Assembly: GCA_002270565.1 (NCBI GenBank)
Contig: NQMI01000193.1
Span: 6,641-70,113 of the forward strand
Origin: Stenocarpella maydis
Taxonomy: Eukaryota; Ascomycota; Sordariomycetes; Diaporthales; Diaporthaceae
Length of the DNA: 63,473 nucleotides
Direction of reading: 5' to 3'
Shown: in pieces, positions 36,101 through 46,521 of the stretch
Position numbering within the stretch: the first letter of the stretch is position 1
How the letters are laid out: the number at the start of each line of letters is the position of its first letter
The notes under the pieces: model-generated
Told to the model about the DNA's origin: nothing
The model's input: only the letters and a program-made list of their open reading frames with translations
Databases searched by the model: none
Position numbers and translations under genes: made by a program

Positions 36101-36890
36101 TTAAGTTAATCTATAGCTTTGCTAAGTTCATTCTTTACTTTATCCTTTAATCCATGGTAGAATATGAATTTCTTTGCGTTATTAATATAGTTGATTTTAG
36201 TATAGATTTGCTGGAATTCTATAGTATAGTTGATTGCTAAGCTATACTGCTTGCAATTTGCTAGGTCTCTTTCTGCCTGTTGTTCCTTATTTGGGTCCTG
36301 AAATAGGGACCTAAGGGCATCTTTATAGCCTTTATAACTGCTGAAAATCCGCTATATTTCAAGCTTGCAGGCTTTAAATGATTCTATATTAATAAAGTCG
36401 GTTAGGTAGGGTTTAAACCAAGCTAAGGCTTATTCTTTAAGGAAGGAGGATATGTATATAACCCTTTTCCCGCTAGGCTGTACATCTAACCTATAGAAAT
36501 ACTGGTAGGCCCTAACCTATATTAGGTGTACTTAAAGTTATTTAGTAGTTCTATTATAGGGGGCTGGTATATTAAGCTTAATATATTCCTTTATTTGGAT
36601 TGGGGTGTTAATGATATTGGCTCCTACTCAAAGGGTAGTAATTTCCTATTAAAGCTATTCAACCTCCGCATTACGTTAAGCTTATCCTTTTGTAAGGAGG
36701 TGCAGCTATCCAACCTTATTAACTAGCTCCTGAATACAGGGGTCTATAGTTTTGTTGTTAGCAAGTTCATTTAGCTTATAGAGAAGGTTGCAGGTAGGGG
36801 TGGTTATTCCAGAGTCTGATATTATAAAGGGTTCCATGTGTAATATTGCTTAAAGTTTGCATAGTAATGTATGAACAAGAGTTATTAAAA
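33200..36890 (-). mobile_element. Ty3/Gypsy gag-pol remnant, copy C
   Basis: Minus-strand element running from its 5' LTR (36891-37354) leftward through gag (about 36850-35000), protease and the first half of RT, then cut by a Copia LTR. The gag zinc knuckle near 35855-35900 reads YNCNKMGYFTLEY, where Cys-x2-Cys-x4-His-x4-Cys is expected. The first Cys, the His and the last Cys have all become Tyr. The RT box at 33339-33350 reads YLND rather than YLDD. Stops are scattered throughout. Confidence 0.8.
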
Positions 36891-37354
36891 TGTAATAATT
36901 AGAGGGTTTCCAAGTACTTTTTAGACCTCAAAGATTAAGGGTTTATATTCAGAATATATTATCAAGTAGTTATTAAGCAATATTATTAACTAATAATAAT
37001 TATTAGCTATAAGGCTATCTAATGCTAGGATTAAATACTTAGATTAATAACTAAAGAGTCTATTCTATAAAAACTATCTACTATGGTAATAACTATATTT
37101 ATATATATATTCCGACTCTTTAGTGGCTTGCAGGCTTGCATACCGAGCTATCAAGCCATTACATAAGGCTTGATACTTTATCCTTTAAGCGGGCTTGCAT
37201 GGCTCGCAATCAAGCGTTTACAAGCTAGACCCTAACCCTGATAAGGTGGCGTTACTAATTGGATCAGGCGGGATGACCTTTTCGGGAGCTATTTCCCGCC
37301 CTGCGGGGTTGTCTTCTGCGGTAGTCAGCAGCCAATGCGTGTTGGCTCATAACA
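36891..37354 (-). repeat. Gypsy LTR (5' LTR of copy C), best preserved
   Basis: On the plus strand it runs from TGTAATAATTAG to GTTGGCTCATAACA, that is TG..CA on both strands, 464 bp. The right third is unmutated and GC-rich (37120-37350) and holds CCCTAACCC at about 37229. No matching five-base target duplication is found with the LTR at 9021. Confidence 0.8.
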
Positions 37355-37918
37355 ATAAATAAAATATTAGCTTATAACAAGTAATAATCATTATTTACTT
37401 TTATAGAGTCTATAAGTTTATAATATAATCTTATAAATAGTAATATTAGTTAGTGTATTATAAAGAAAGTAATAATATTATTTGCATAGGCTATGTATTA
37501 ATTAGGATTTATATACTTTATTAATGCTAATTAAGCTAGCGCTTAGTTATTATACTACTATTTTAAATATATATCAATAATTATATAAAGTATTCAAATT
37601 TTAATAAGTACTAATAGCTTTAATAATAAGAACACGACCTATATATAAGTATATAATTAAGTATATTAATATAAAGTCTTTTAATAAACTGAAATACATT
37701 AAGTTTTATATAATATTTATATTTGACTAATATAATAGTCTTAAATACTATTAATATTTTTAAAGTAAAGATTAAAGTATTTAATATTTTTAGAATTTCA
37801 TAATATAATACTTTTTAATGTTGTTAAAATTCATGTTTTAGAGTTTCAAGTTTGAAATATTGAAGTTTTATTAAGAATATACTAAGTTATTTTTTATTTA
37901 CGTGACTTAGTTCATGTT
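37355..37918. other. AT-rich spacer next to the gene island
   Basis: AT-rich sequence with no feature. It ends where the acyltransferase stop codon begins, so this gene's 3' region lies in repeat-type DNA. Confidence 0.5.
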
Positions 37919-39370
37919 CTAAGAAAGCACCTTAGACTCCACCCACGAAGCTAACTTCAGACAGTACTCCTCGACGTAAGTTGCAAAAAGATCAGCCAGC
38001 CATAGCAGCCAGAAGATGCTGAAAAGCATGCCTATGAGAAAACCAGCCTGGCTCTGAATCTCATTTGACTCACCCGTCCAACGGCGGAAAAATGGCACAG
38101 TATAGAAAGCAAAAATATGAAGGAAAGGTTCGTGCACGAGGTATATCGAAAAAGAAATCTTCCCCAAGTAAAGTAAAAATGCCGTCTTCAGCGGTCGCTG
38201 CAAGTACTTTTCTCTGGAGATTGCGAACATGACAAAAAATGAACCGACGCCGTGCCAATAGCGATAGTTATGCGTGATGGTGCAAAACAATTGATACCCG
38301 GCAACACAGGCTTTTCCTGAATGATTCTTCCTTGGGAATGATCCTATGTAGAGGCCAAATATGAGGCTAGTCAAGCCAAAGGCTCTCCTCAGAATTTGAC
38401 GGCACTTCGAGTGTGGTTGCTTCAGGTCTTCCAAGTGGTCCGAACGCTCCGTATCCCTCAGATCCAGTTCGCATAGCAGCATACCGCCTATGAATGGTGC
38501 CATGTCCCATCTCGAGTGTAACAAAGTCCAGAAGATTCCGAGTATCAAAAGGATGAGTCGAGTAATGCCTTGGACCCGGATGAGAGCTAGACAAGTGAGA
38601 AAGACGACCAGAGACCCTTTGAAGGAAATGGGAATCGTCCACAGGTGTGGCCCGTACTCCAGCGTGGGCACATCCCAGCGCCACGGGTTGGTCAACTCAT
38701 TCACTACAAATCCTCCCCATTGAATGAACTGGGCCCGAAAAGTCTCGAGCGTGATTGGATGAACTGGCTGGCGACCAGGCATTTGGCCGTAGGGGAAGGA
38801 GAAGCAGTCGAAATGAGCCAGGACCATGACCACGAATGTGGACAAAATTGGCGCGAGGAAGAGCCTCAGCGCCCTCCGGAATGTCGACCCCGCGAGGGAG
38901 ATTGCGAGCGGCTCCCATGCCTTACTCCTTGACAGCCTTAGAGACTTCGCGGAAAGCACGTAGCCAGACACGATGAAGAAAACAGGAGTCAAGGGGCCGG
39001 AGAATGCGAGCCGAAGAAACGGAAGTCGCAGAAAGCCATTGTAACCTTCATCTCCATAACCGTAGTCCAGATGCCGTTGCCAGGGTAGAGCAAAGTGCCG
39101 AATGAAAACAAGCAGGGCGACAATGCCCCTTAATCCATCTAAATATGCTGTTTCCCGTGGAGCTTTCAGTGGCAGATGCTTGTCTGGCTGCGGGTGAAGC
39201 CAAGAGGGAACCAGGGCATGAGTGGCTTGGAAAGCAAGTGCTTCAGCTCTACTCAGGAGTGTGAGAGGAGCTGGACTCCTTTGCCAGGAAAATGGTAGGC
39301 CCCTCTCGGGTCCATGGTCGTCTATTGCAGATGAACGCCTGAGAAGATTCAGCATGCGAATGATAGGCAT
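37919..39370 (-). CDS. Acyltransferase-3 family membrane protein, 483 aa, intronless
   Basis: Integral-membrane acyltransferase of the OafA/YrhL type, which transfers acyl groups to carbohydrates or small molecules; the fungal substrates are mostly unknown. The family opens with LDGLRG (residues 78-82) and the conserved His in FIRHFALPW (about 92). Next come FFIVSGYVLS (131-140), an arginine-rich segment RRALRLFLAP, several hydrophobic helices, and the late motif YLGKISFSIYLVHEP. Length is normal for fungal members (450-500). The ATG at 39370 is the first of the frame; Met6 is an alternative start. The gene is intact, with no sign of RIP although AT-rich repeat DNA starts right after its stop. 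It is 0.8 kb from the repeat-peptide precursor and is divergently transcribed from it, so a role in peptide acylation is possible but unproven. Confidence 0.9.
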   Translation of the reverse strand: MPIIRMLNLLRRSSAIDDHGPERGLPFSWQRSPAPLTLLSRAEALAFQATHALVPSWLHPQPDKHLPLKAPRETAYLDGLRGIVALLVFIRHFALPWQRHLDYGYGDEGYNGFLRLPFLRLAFSGPLTPVFFIVSGYVLSAKSLRLSRSKAWEPLAISLAGSTFRRALRLFLAPILSTFVVMVLAHFDCFSFPYGQMPGRQPVHPITLETFRAQFIQWGGFVVNELTNPWRWDVPTLEYGPHLWTIPISFKGSLVVFLTCLALIRVQGITRLILLILGIFWTLLHSRWDMAPFIGGMLLCELDLRDTERSDHLEDLKQPHSKCRQILRRAFGLTSLIFGLYIGSFPRKNHSGKACVAGYQLFCTITHNYRYWHGVGSFFVMFAISREKYLQRPLKTAFLLYLGKISFSIYLVHEPFLHIFAFYTVPFFRRWTGESNEIQSQAGFLIGMLFSIFWLLWLADLFATYVEEYCLKLASWVESKVLS

Positions 39371-40200
39371 GATAATAGTAGTGCTCGTTAGAAGAATGAT
39401 AGGGCGATTTCGCGAATATGAGGTGGCAATGTAAACTGGATCTGTATCAGAGTAGAGAAGAACTTTGCCGTGAGGCGTAAAACTTTCTTTGGCGACGCAG
39501 ACACCACGGGTCCTGCCAAGGTAGACGTCGATCTATCAGTAATCATCAAGAGTGATAAGAAGGCCACGGGATTGAGATGCCCTGAAGTCCACATCATTTT
39601 TGATATCGACGCTTAGTCCGGCTCGGGGACGGGGTTTGCCCCTAGTCAACAAACTCAGCTATTCGAGACTGGGAAATAGTGCCAGAATGGGAAAGATCCG
39701 GCAATTCCACCCAGACAATAAATCCACACCCAAGGTGTAGACATGGCTTACATATTGACTGCAGCATGAGTATCCACCAGTCATGTCCTAATAACCACCG
39801 CCGACCTAACCGAAGGCCATTTAGGGGTTAATTAAACCAGGTTCCGCACAGCCTGAAAAGTACCTAGGTATTATATAAATATGTAATTATACTTTAAATG
39901 CTCAATAATTAAACTAAATATCTAGTTAAATTTATGTTATCATTTCCATGAAAAATACTGAAATATCTTCATAGTATGCGAGGAGCAACCGGACCCTCAC
40001 TCCGAGGTTCAAGGTGTGCAACCTGCATCAACGAGCGGATAACGAATATAAAAGGATGGACGGCGCCATGCTTTCCCAAACTCCATCTTCTTTCAAAATC
40101 TATCAGCGTTGAACTTTGTCGCCGTATCCGTCTCTGTTTACAGCCTGTCTCAATCTGCAGTAGATATCAAGATTCCAACTTCATCACCACACCAATCACC
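39371..40200. other. Divergent promoter region, acyltransferase and peptide precursor
   Basis: No gene is supported here. A short AT-rich patch lies at 39865-39975. The right part carries the TATA box and leader of the precursor gene. ORFs across 39388-39597 and the upstream extension of the precursor frame (from 39976) are not credible as proteins. Confidence 0.5.
40047..40055 (+). promoter_or_regulatory. TATA box of the repeat-peptide precursor
   Basis: TATAAAAGG about 150 bp upstream of the ATG at 40201, followed by a C/T-rich stretch. It supports 40201 over the upstream in-frame ATG at 39976, which would lie before this box. Confidence 0.6.
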
Positions 40201-40628
40201 ATGCGTGTCTCCCAGCTTCTCCTTGCTACACTCGCTACGGCATGTACAGCGGCTGCCGCTGTGATCCCGGCTTCAAGTTTGTCCAATGCTAATCTAAATA
40301 CGTCGCTCACAATGCTAATAGCCATCTAGGAGCCGTGAACACTGTTCAGCCGGCCCTGGGTCTTCACACCCGCTACAATGCTAACTCGGAGGATAAGATC
40401 AAGAAGCGATACGATGGTGATTCAGAGGATGTGGTTGAGAAGCGTTACGATGGTGATTCAGAGGATGTGGTTGAGAAGCGTTACGATGGTGATTCAGAGG
40501 ATGTGGTTGAGAAGCGCTACGATGGTGATTCGGAGGATGTAGTTGAGAAGCGTTACGATGGTGATTCAGAGGATGTGGTTGAGAAGCGCTACGATGGTGA
40601 CTCGGAGGATGTGGTTGAGAAGCATTAG
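40201..40628 (+). CDS. Secreted kexin-processed repeat-peptide precursor (dikaritin/UstA-like), 124 aa
   Basis: Two exons: 40201-40276 and 40330-40628, intron donor GTTTGT and acceptor TCTAG, phases 1 and 2, 125 codons with stop. Residues 1-20 are a clear signal peptide (MRVSQLLLATLATACTAAAA). After a short leader comes one imperfect unit (YNANSEDKIKKR) and then six identical copies of YDGDSEDVVEKR; only the last ends in KH in place of KR. The Lys-Arg pairs are kexin (Kex2) sites, so processing in the Golgi would release copies of one peptide starting with Tyr. This plan of signal peptide, repeated Tyr-first core and KR spacers is that of ustiloxin- and phomopsin-type RiPP precursors. In those systems the core is the first few residues, so YDGD or similar is the inferred core. 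A UstYa-like gene relic lies 1 kb downstream. An unmodified secreted peptide is the alternative. Confidence 0.85.
40410..40625 (+). repeat. Six tandem 36-bp coding repeats
   Basis: Six direct 36-bp units, each encoding YDGDSEDVVEK and Arg (His in the last). Units differ by a few synonymous changes (CGT/CGC, TCA/TCG, GTG/GTA), so the peptide is held constant while DNA varies slightly. The region is coding, not CRISPR. Confidence 0.95.
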
Positions 40629-41599
40629 ATGGTAGTACGGAGGATGAGATCAAAGCCTGAAATGACAAGCCAAAAACACTGGTCAATGGGCTGGAACAGA
40701 TTCTCAGAACGCACATGGACTTCTAAGTCTTCGTCCACGGCTGAAGCCTTTGAACACAATCCACATGGTATTTTCCATCCGTCGCTATCGTTGGCTATGG
40801 CATTAAAAAATGGCACGTTCCCATGCGTGTGATATTTCGACTGCTATCTGAAGGTATTTCTCTCTTTACCGCGGATGGGTTTGGTCACCAGAAGTTGAGC
40901 CAATGAGCAATGTTGGCAACTCTCAGGTCTCTTTCAATCAAAAAGGGCCATCATGGGCCGACGGAGAGACGGGGCGAGACCACAATGCATTTCAGCAGAT
41001 CCATGCGGCTGGGGTGTCGGCAGCCAAGGCTGTACGCAGAAGGATCCATCAGCATGTGTACTTCGAAAATACTTCCGGTTACAATCCGCTTTTGTGGCCC
41101 TGCCGAGATAAGCGAGGCCGGTCGGTTAGCTCAACTCAGAGTTTCCGCATTGCAACCGAATAGAGCTAGGCTTCGATGTAAGGCTGCAGTACTGGATGAT
41201 GTGTCCATGTGACCCATCTTTCAATTGACTTGTGTGCGTAAATGTACTTGCCGTCCTGCCGATTTAGGTTTCGGTTCTGGCTCCCGGGTAACAAAGTAGT
41301 AGATGGCTGCTTTTTCAGCCCCTACATTCGAATCACGCACTGTCCACTAGGCCTTTGCCCATTACTGGTTGTCGGTTCCAGACGTTCTTTCTCCAGGTGG
41401 TCATCAATCTGAACAACACCACAATCACCTTTTACGCTCTCTGTGTCTCGTCGCAGCTGAAGTCCTCTAGCAGAACTCTACTATCGTTGCCTCCATCCAT
41501 AGACTAGGAATTATTTGATTTTGTGAAGCATGTTTCACAAGGAGGAATTTAAGAACCACTGGCACTTTGGGACAACGGTTGGCCAGGCTCTGGAGGTAA
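40629..41599. other. Region between precursor and UstYa-like relic
   Basis: Normal composition. It contains the precursor's 3' untranslated part. Short open frames (40903-41163, 40910-41212, 41530-41739) have no recognisable domain or TM helix. The missing N-terminal exon of the UstYa-like gene might have been here, but I find no hydrophobic segment. Confidence 0.4.
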
Positions 41600-42407
41600 T
41601 TCTTCTGGAGACACATAGTCACACAACTTTCTCCACCGAGTGGGGTCACGAGCTCGGCAAAGACGGTGGTCGTTCATCCCATGGATTACAACTCTTTGCT
41701 TTGCGTTTCTTTAGAGTTTCTATATTTCACGGAATTTAACAACCTGATGTCCATCGAAGCTGTAGGCACGTATAAATCAGGATGGGCTACAGATTTTGGT
41801 ATGCTCAATACCCTAGGTGCAACCCCTTCCACATGGGGTGGTTCTCAGACTCACCAGTATGTACAGAAGCTGCAGAGAAGCAAATTGCTGTTGAAAAGAT
41901 TCATTTCACTGGAAGTTCTTTGTTTGACGAGAACGTGACATATTGGATACCCAATCCGGCCTCGATCAAGTACATTGGTGAATCTAGTCCAGAGATCGAT
42001 CAGAATTGGGATGACGCGACCTGGGGTAAGGCTATTTTTATTTCATGTATCTATTTGGGATTTGGGTCAGTATGGACCTGACCTCTGCCTATGCCGATAC
42101 CTCCTTGCCACAGATGAAGAGGTTCGTCGCTCATTTTCGGAGCGTTACGGAGATCATATGGCATGGCTCTGGAACGAACAGGCAGGTGGTTATGGTGTTG
42201 GGTAAGACAGCACAGATGATGGTATCACGGAGACGTCCACCACATGTTCCTCCCATCCCACTGTTACGATGAGCCCCTTAGATCTGACTTGTCTAACCCC
42301 AAAGCATTGACATGTTTCATACACTTCACAGTCTCAATCGCATAAGAAAAGCATTCTATCCAGCCTTCCTAGGTAGTGTTCGATGTTTGGAAACTGGCAT
42401 TCCTTAG
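41600..42407 (+). pseudogene. UstYa-like (DUF3328) oxidase gene, damaged
   Basis: UstYa proteins are membrane-bound oxidases that cyclise dikaritin peptides; the signature is HxxHC twice. Coding blocks are: to 41798 ending GWATDF, intron 41799-41866 (GTATGC..TACAG); 41867-42025 with AVEKIHFTGSSLFDENVTYW and YIGESSPEIDQNWDDATW; an intron from 42026 whose acceptor is uncertain (CACAG at 42113 keeps frame but drops the usual RYLL segment); to 42201 with EEVRRSF..GGYGVG; intron 42202-42304; and 42305-42407 with DMFHTLHSLNRIRKAFYP. The first motif thus reads HTLHS, Cys replaced by Ser. The frame stops soon after, and the second HxxHC motif is absent, as is an N-terminal TM helix. The family call is good. 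Loss of function is likely, though missed exons are possible. Confidence 0.7.
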
Positions 42408-42829
42408 TTACGTCCGGCCCGCATCGGCCATCACCCGAGTGCTGTTGCAATGGTATCCCCTATTCGACTTAACGCTCTTCATGCAAAACGCCATCTGGAC
42501 GTTGATAAGAAGATTCAGGATTAATGTCCACACACACTGGATTTGGGGCCTCTGAACGAAAGAATTGCATACCAATTGGGTACCTAGCCAGTAAAGACCC
42601 GAAATACGCATCACGACCTCGATCTGAGCAGATGGCAGAGCCGCTCCTTGTCGGTTGCGGTAGAAAATAGCTCATGTGTGACAGGAGGATGTGACGAGGT
42701 GGTCAAGGATATACAAGCAGTGAAAATTAATGATGCAAGTTTTTGTGTAACTCTGCCTCCTGGGCCTTCTATGAAAAGCAGCCATATACCCTAGAATAAA
42801 AATTTCAACCAAGTTGCCAGTGTGCCTGC
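42408..42829. other. Intergenic region between UstYa-like relic and PurU gene
   Basis: Normal composition, with overlapping short ORFs on the minus strand (42408-42675) that show no domain. It includes the 3' side of the minus-strand deformylase gene. Confidence 0.45.
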
Positions 42830-43687
42830 CTAGTTGAAGACCACGGTTTTCGTCACATTAAGGAACACTCTCCTCTCGGCAACCCACTTGACCGCAGCAG
42901 CCAGGACCTGGCTCTCTACGTTGGAGCCCTCCTCGACCAGGTCCTTGGGGCTCATGCTGTGGTCGACCCGCGCGACACGCTGCTCGATGATTGGGCCCTC
43001 GTCGAGGTCGGCGGTGACGAAATGGGCCGTGGCGCCGATGATCTTGACGCCGCGCTCGTAGGCCTGGTGGTACGGCTTGGCGCCCTTGAAGGAGGGCAGG
43101 AAGCTGTGGTGGATGTTGATGATCCTGCCGCTCATGGCCTCGCACAGCGTGGGCGAGAGGACCTGCATGTACCGGGCCAGGACGACAAGCTCGACGCTGT
43201 GCCTCCGGACGAGCTCCAGGATCTGGCCCTCCTGCTGGGCCTTTGTGTCCTTGGTGACGGGCAGGTGGTGGAACTCGATGCCGTAGCTGCGGGCCAGGGG
43301 CTCGAACTCGGGGTGGTTCGACACGATGACGGGCACCTCGATGCGCAGCTGGCCCGTCTTGGCGCGGAACAGCAGGTCGTTGAGGCAGTGGCCGATCTTG
43401 GACACCATGATGAGCACGCGCGTCTTCTGCGCCACGGGGCGGATCTCGTAGTCCATCTTGATCTCGGCCGCCAGGGCGTCAAAGGGCGCGGTGAGCGAGT
43501 CCACCGACGCCGTGGGCCCGAAGTGGACGCGCATGAAGAACTTGTTGGAGACGGGGTCGGAGAACTGCTGCAGGTCGATGATGTTGACCTTGCTGGAGGC
43601 GAAGACGGCGGTGACCGAGTGGACGATGCCCGGCTTGTCCGGACAGGACAGCGTGAGGATGTAATCATCACCCTGAGAGGCTGCCAT
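42830..43687 (-). CDS. purU: Formyltetrahydrofolate deformylase, 285 aa
   Basis: Hydrolyses 10-formyltetrahydrofolate to tetrahydrofolate and formate in one-carbon metabolism. The protein has an N-terminal ACT domain (about residues 8-85, starting LTLSCPDKPGIVHSVTAVFA) and a formyltransferase-fold catalytic domain (about 88-275). Active-site residues are visible: Asn191 and His193 in IINIHHSFLPSF, and Asp229 in TADLDEGPII. Length matches bacterial PurU (about 280 aa). Single exon, GC-rich third positions, intact. The ATG at 43687 directly precedes the ACT domain. Long ORFs on the opposite strand (42959-43696) and in other frames are shadows of its high GC3. It is a housekeeping-type gene with no evident link to the peptide locus. 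Confidence 0.95.
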   Translation of the reverse strand: MAASQGDDYILTLSCPDKPGIVHSVTAVFASSKVNIIDLQQFSDPVSNKFFMRVHFGPTASVDSLTAPFDALAAEIKMDYEIRPVAQKTRVLIMVSKIGHCLNDLLFRAKTGQLRIEVPVIVSNHPEFEPLARSYGIEFHHLPVTKDTKAQQEGQILELVRRHSVELVVLARYMQVLSPTLCEAMSGRIINIHHSFLPSFKGAKPYHQAYERGVKIIGATAHFVTADLDEGPIIEQRVARVDHSMSPKDLVEEGSNVESQVLAAAVKWVAERRVFLNVTKTVVFN

Positions 43688-45169
43688 GCTGAGTGATATC
43701 GTCGACTTGGTCGTGATGGTGAGTCACGGGGATGGGCCAACTCTCTCTGGATGGAGTGACACCGAGTCTGGTGCGGTGTTGAATCCGGCTCAGGCGCTGT
43801 GGATGACCCCGGTAGGATCGCTGTCTCCAGCAGCAACAGGATGGTATGAAACGCGTAGATGCCTGTGTGTGTGTATATACGTGTGTGGCCTATTGCAACT
43901 GAGTGCATGCGGCTCTCGAGACCCTGTCAACGTCGCTGTCGGTCGGCTCCAAAATGGTATGGTATGGCTCGGCTTTGGCGGCATGAGTCGCTCGCAGAAT
44001 TTGAATGGTGGGGTCTTCTACGCTGGTCTTTCATGTCCGTGGAGCAGACTCTTCCACGAACTAGAAGAATTTGTCGGTCCGTCATCGGCATCAACAATAA
44101 GGCCCGGAGGCTTCCTCAGTTTTTATGCTATGCCAATCTACTTCTAAGCTTTCCCGTAAAGGATTGTATTACCTTGGCATTCCGATGCGCCGCCGATGCG
44201 TCTATTGTTACGCAAACCAGCCCTCAATTTCACGGCTGCACGTGTTCAACCATGGGCCAGATGCTGTGCACTATGTAAGCCCGTTGCCCAAGGATGCAAT
44301 TCCCATTTTCTTCCATGTCATCTTTTTATCAGAAATTCTGGGACCCTAACCCTTGGTGAATCATAATTCCTTATACTAGTGCCTGCGGGGTTGCGTCGTG
44401 GCATCTGGTTTTGATTGCCTGTGTCATTAAAGTAGGTCCCCTAGGTGCTAACCTATTGGCTTATAATAATTATACAGTATTTTTTAAAAGAGCATCTTAA
44501 TATATTAGACAAAATTTATCTAATTTACTACTCCTTATATTATATAGAAAATAAAAGACATATATAATAAAAACTTTATAATTTTATTAATTTTTTAATA
44601 TTTTTATTTAAACTTTAATTAAAGGTAATTTGATTTTAATTCCTTTTAAATTTAATATATAACTTACTGATTTATTTATAAGGTGCTTAGGCACTTATAG
44701 CCCTTAGTTAATAATTTTCAAAATAATTAAAAGACTTAGTTTTAAGGCTTTATAGTTTAAAATCTTAAAAAGGAGATTTTATATTTTACAGATTTGTAAG
44801 AAATATAATATTATAATTCCTATATATGAATCTTAAGGTCATAAAAATGCATTTGAACTTACAAATAGTATTCAAAATTAGTTAGTATAGAAAATAAGAA
44901 GTGTCCTAAGACTTTTTGTGCCCTGCTGTAGGTAGGTATTACCCCACCTAGGGGATCACCCATTGGTCTGTTGGCCCTAAGATTAGGCACCTATGTAAAT
45001 TCTTCTATGCTTTTCTCCGCCATCCAGCACGAAGCAGCTACATTGCATTTTCAAGCCTATCCCATCCCATTTCCATGACGTCCTTCTGTTTGGGATACTT
45101 GGGTCAAAACTTCAGACATATTCGTAACCAGTGTGACTCACATCTACACCAACAACGGCGGCCCCTGCG
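43688..45169. other. Intergenic region with an AT-rich patch
   Basis: From 43688 to 44460 composition is normal and presumably includes the PurU promoter; short ORFs here have no content. From 44460 to 44920 it is AT-rich with no recognisable element. The last 170 bp lead into the F-box-like gene. No RNA gene was found. Confidence 0.5.
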
Positions 45170-46521
45170 ATGTCGTCGAGCAAGAGCAAGAACAGCCTAG
45201 GTGAGGCTGATTCGATTCACGCCGCAGCCGATCAGAGCTGCGACAGTCGCCTGGAAAGGCTGCCACCTGAAGTCCGTCGGTATCTACTCTCCATCTTGGA
45301 CCTTCCCCGCATGAAAGCTCTCGTTCAGGCCTCTCCCGTCTTTCATCAACAGTATCTTCTTGACCGCCGATATCTCCTTGCTGCCAGTATGGGCTGGACG
45401 CTGCAAAGTGTTTACCTCGACGCTTATGCTGTCCAGAGAACCGAGAAATGCACAACACCAGGCCATTTCATCGCGCTTATGGAAACATGGAGGAAACAGT
45501 TTCCGCATGGATCACCTCGGCAGCCTGCCGTTGGTACCACTGAAGAAGAGACTGTTCATATGGTCTCTCGACACCTTCAGACCATCGTGCCTGTTGCACG
45601 ATATTTTGCAGCCTGGGCTCTCGATGAACTCTCAAGGCGAACAAGTGAATGCGACAACGTTTCCAGTCAGCAAGAGCCGAGATCTCAGCCTGCACTCAGT
45701 GACATAGAGTGGCTTAGATGTTTGAGGGCCACATACCGCTTCCAGCTCCTGTGTAACGTCGCCAGTCCTACCATAAAACACGGCGATGCCGAAAGAAATG
45801 CTGAACTCCTCCTTAACGCATTACCAGCATGGGAAGTTGAGGAGCTCTTCTCTTTTTATCAATTCTCCCAAGTCGTCTACAATGAGAATTTTGATCGTGT
45901 CGAGAACGAATTGCGACCAGACAATCCCCGATTCGCCGACCAGCACCGCCCGCCAACCCCAGAAGGAGCGTTCGAATTAGACAATGACTGTAAGCCAGCG
46001 ACCCTTTCCCACACTTGTGTTTACTTCTGTCCGCCTCGCTAACCTTTCCAGGGGATCGAAATAACTTTCTAGAAGGCACGATACTACAAGGCGGCCTCGT
46101 GCTACTTTCTACCGTTCTTTTCGGCATCGGTCCTGACGAACATGAGCGGCTGGTGAGCCTAATGCAGCGCAGTATAGTTTCCTCGTATATACCCATCAAC
46201 GCGTTGGAGGGTATACTCGGGGAGACCCAACAAAGCCTGCGGCGCCGGGAACAGCCATCTCCTGAGGATCGGATGACTGAGGAGCGCGCCCCCCTCCCCT
46301 TCACCCGAGATAGCCTAGACGGGCCGCCACTAGCTTGGACTCTAATCTGGGCAGGCACTTACAGCAATCTATACGGCTATTATACTCCCGACGAGATACG
46401 AAGGTGGGCGTATGTGTTCTGGGATGCTGAGAGAATGGAGAGATGGGGCGGGAGAAACCTTCTGAAAAGGCAGTGGGAGCAGTACTCGGCGGGTTATGAT
46501 CCAAGAGACGACTTATGGTGA
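45170..46521 (+). CDS. F-box-like protein of unknown role, two exons, 429 aa
   Basis: Exon 1 is 45170-45989 and exon 2 46052-46521; the intron (GTAAGC donor, TTCCAG acceptor, branch GCTAAC) is 62 bp and phases fit, giving 430 codons with stop. Residues about 26-60 (RLERLPPEVRRYLLSILDLPRMKALVQASPVFH) have the pattern of a fungal F-box-like domain, which would recruit Skp1 in an SCF ubiquitin ligase. The rest is mostly helical with no motif that I recognise, apart from a Trp/Tyr-rich C-terminal part (YGYYTPDEIRRWAYVFWDAERMERWG) typical of this group of ascomycete proteins. No TM segment or signal peptide. The gene appears intact. The F-box itself is inferred from pattern only. Confidence 0.7.

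Noticed and set aside
9021..37354. One single 28-kb nested Gypsy element bounded by LTRs at 9021 and 36891
   Set aside because: The orientation fits, but no matching 5-bp target duplication is seen, pol segments are present in three copies, and single-N joins lie between, so one element cannot be shown.
39976..40200. Upstream in-frame ATG extending the peptide precursor by 75 residues
   Set aside because: It would place the signal peptide internally and lies upstream of the TATA box at 40047.
40410..40625. 36-bp direct repeats that look at first like a CRISPR array
   Set aside because: The units are contiguous without spacers and code for a kexin-processed precursor; the organism is a fungus.
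40399..40716. 105-aa minus-strand ORF rich in Asn, His, Ser and Gln
   Set aside because: Antisense reading of the 36-bp coding repeats of the peptide precursor.
42959..43908. Long ORFs over the purU gene on the plus strand and in another minus frame (245 and 258 aa)
   Set aside because: Shadows of the high GC3 of purU; compositions are extreme (Val/Asp/Gly or Ser/Arg runs) and no domain is present.
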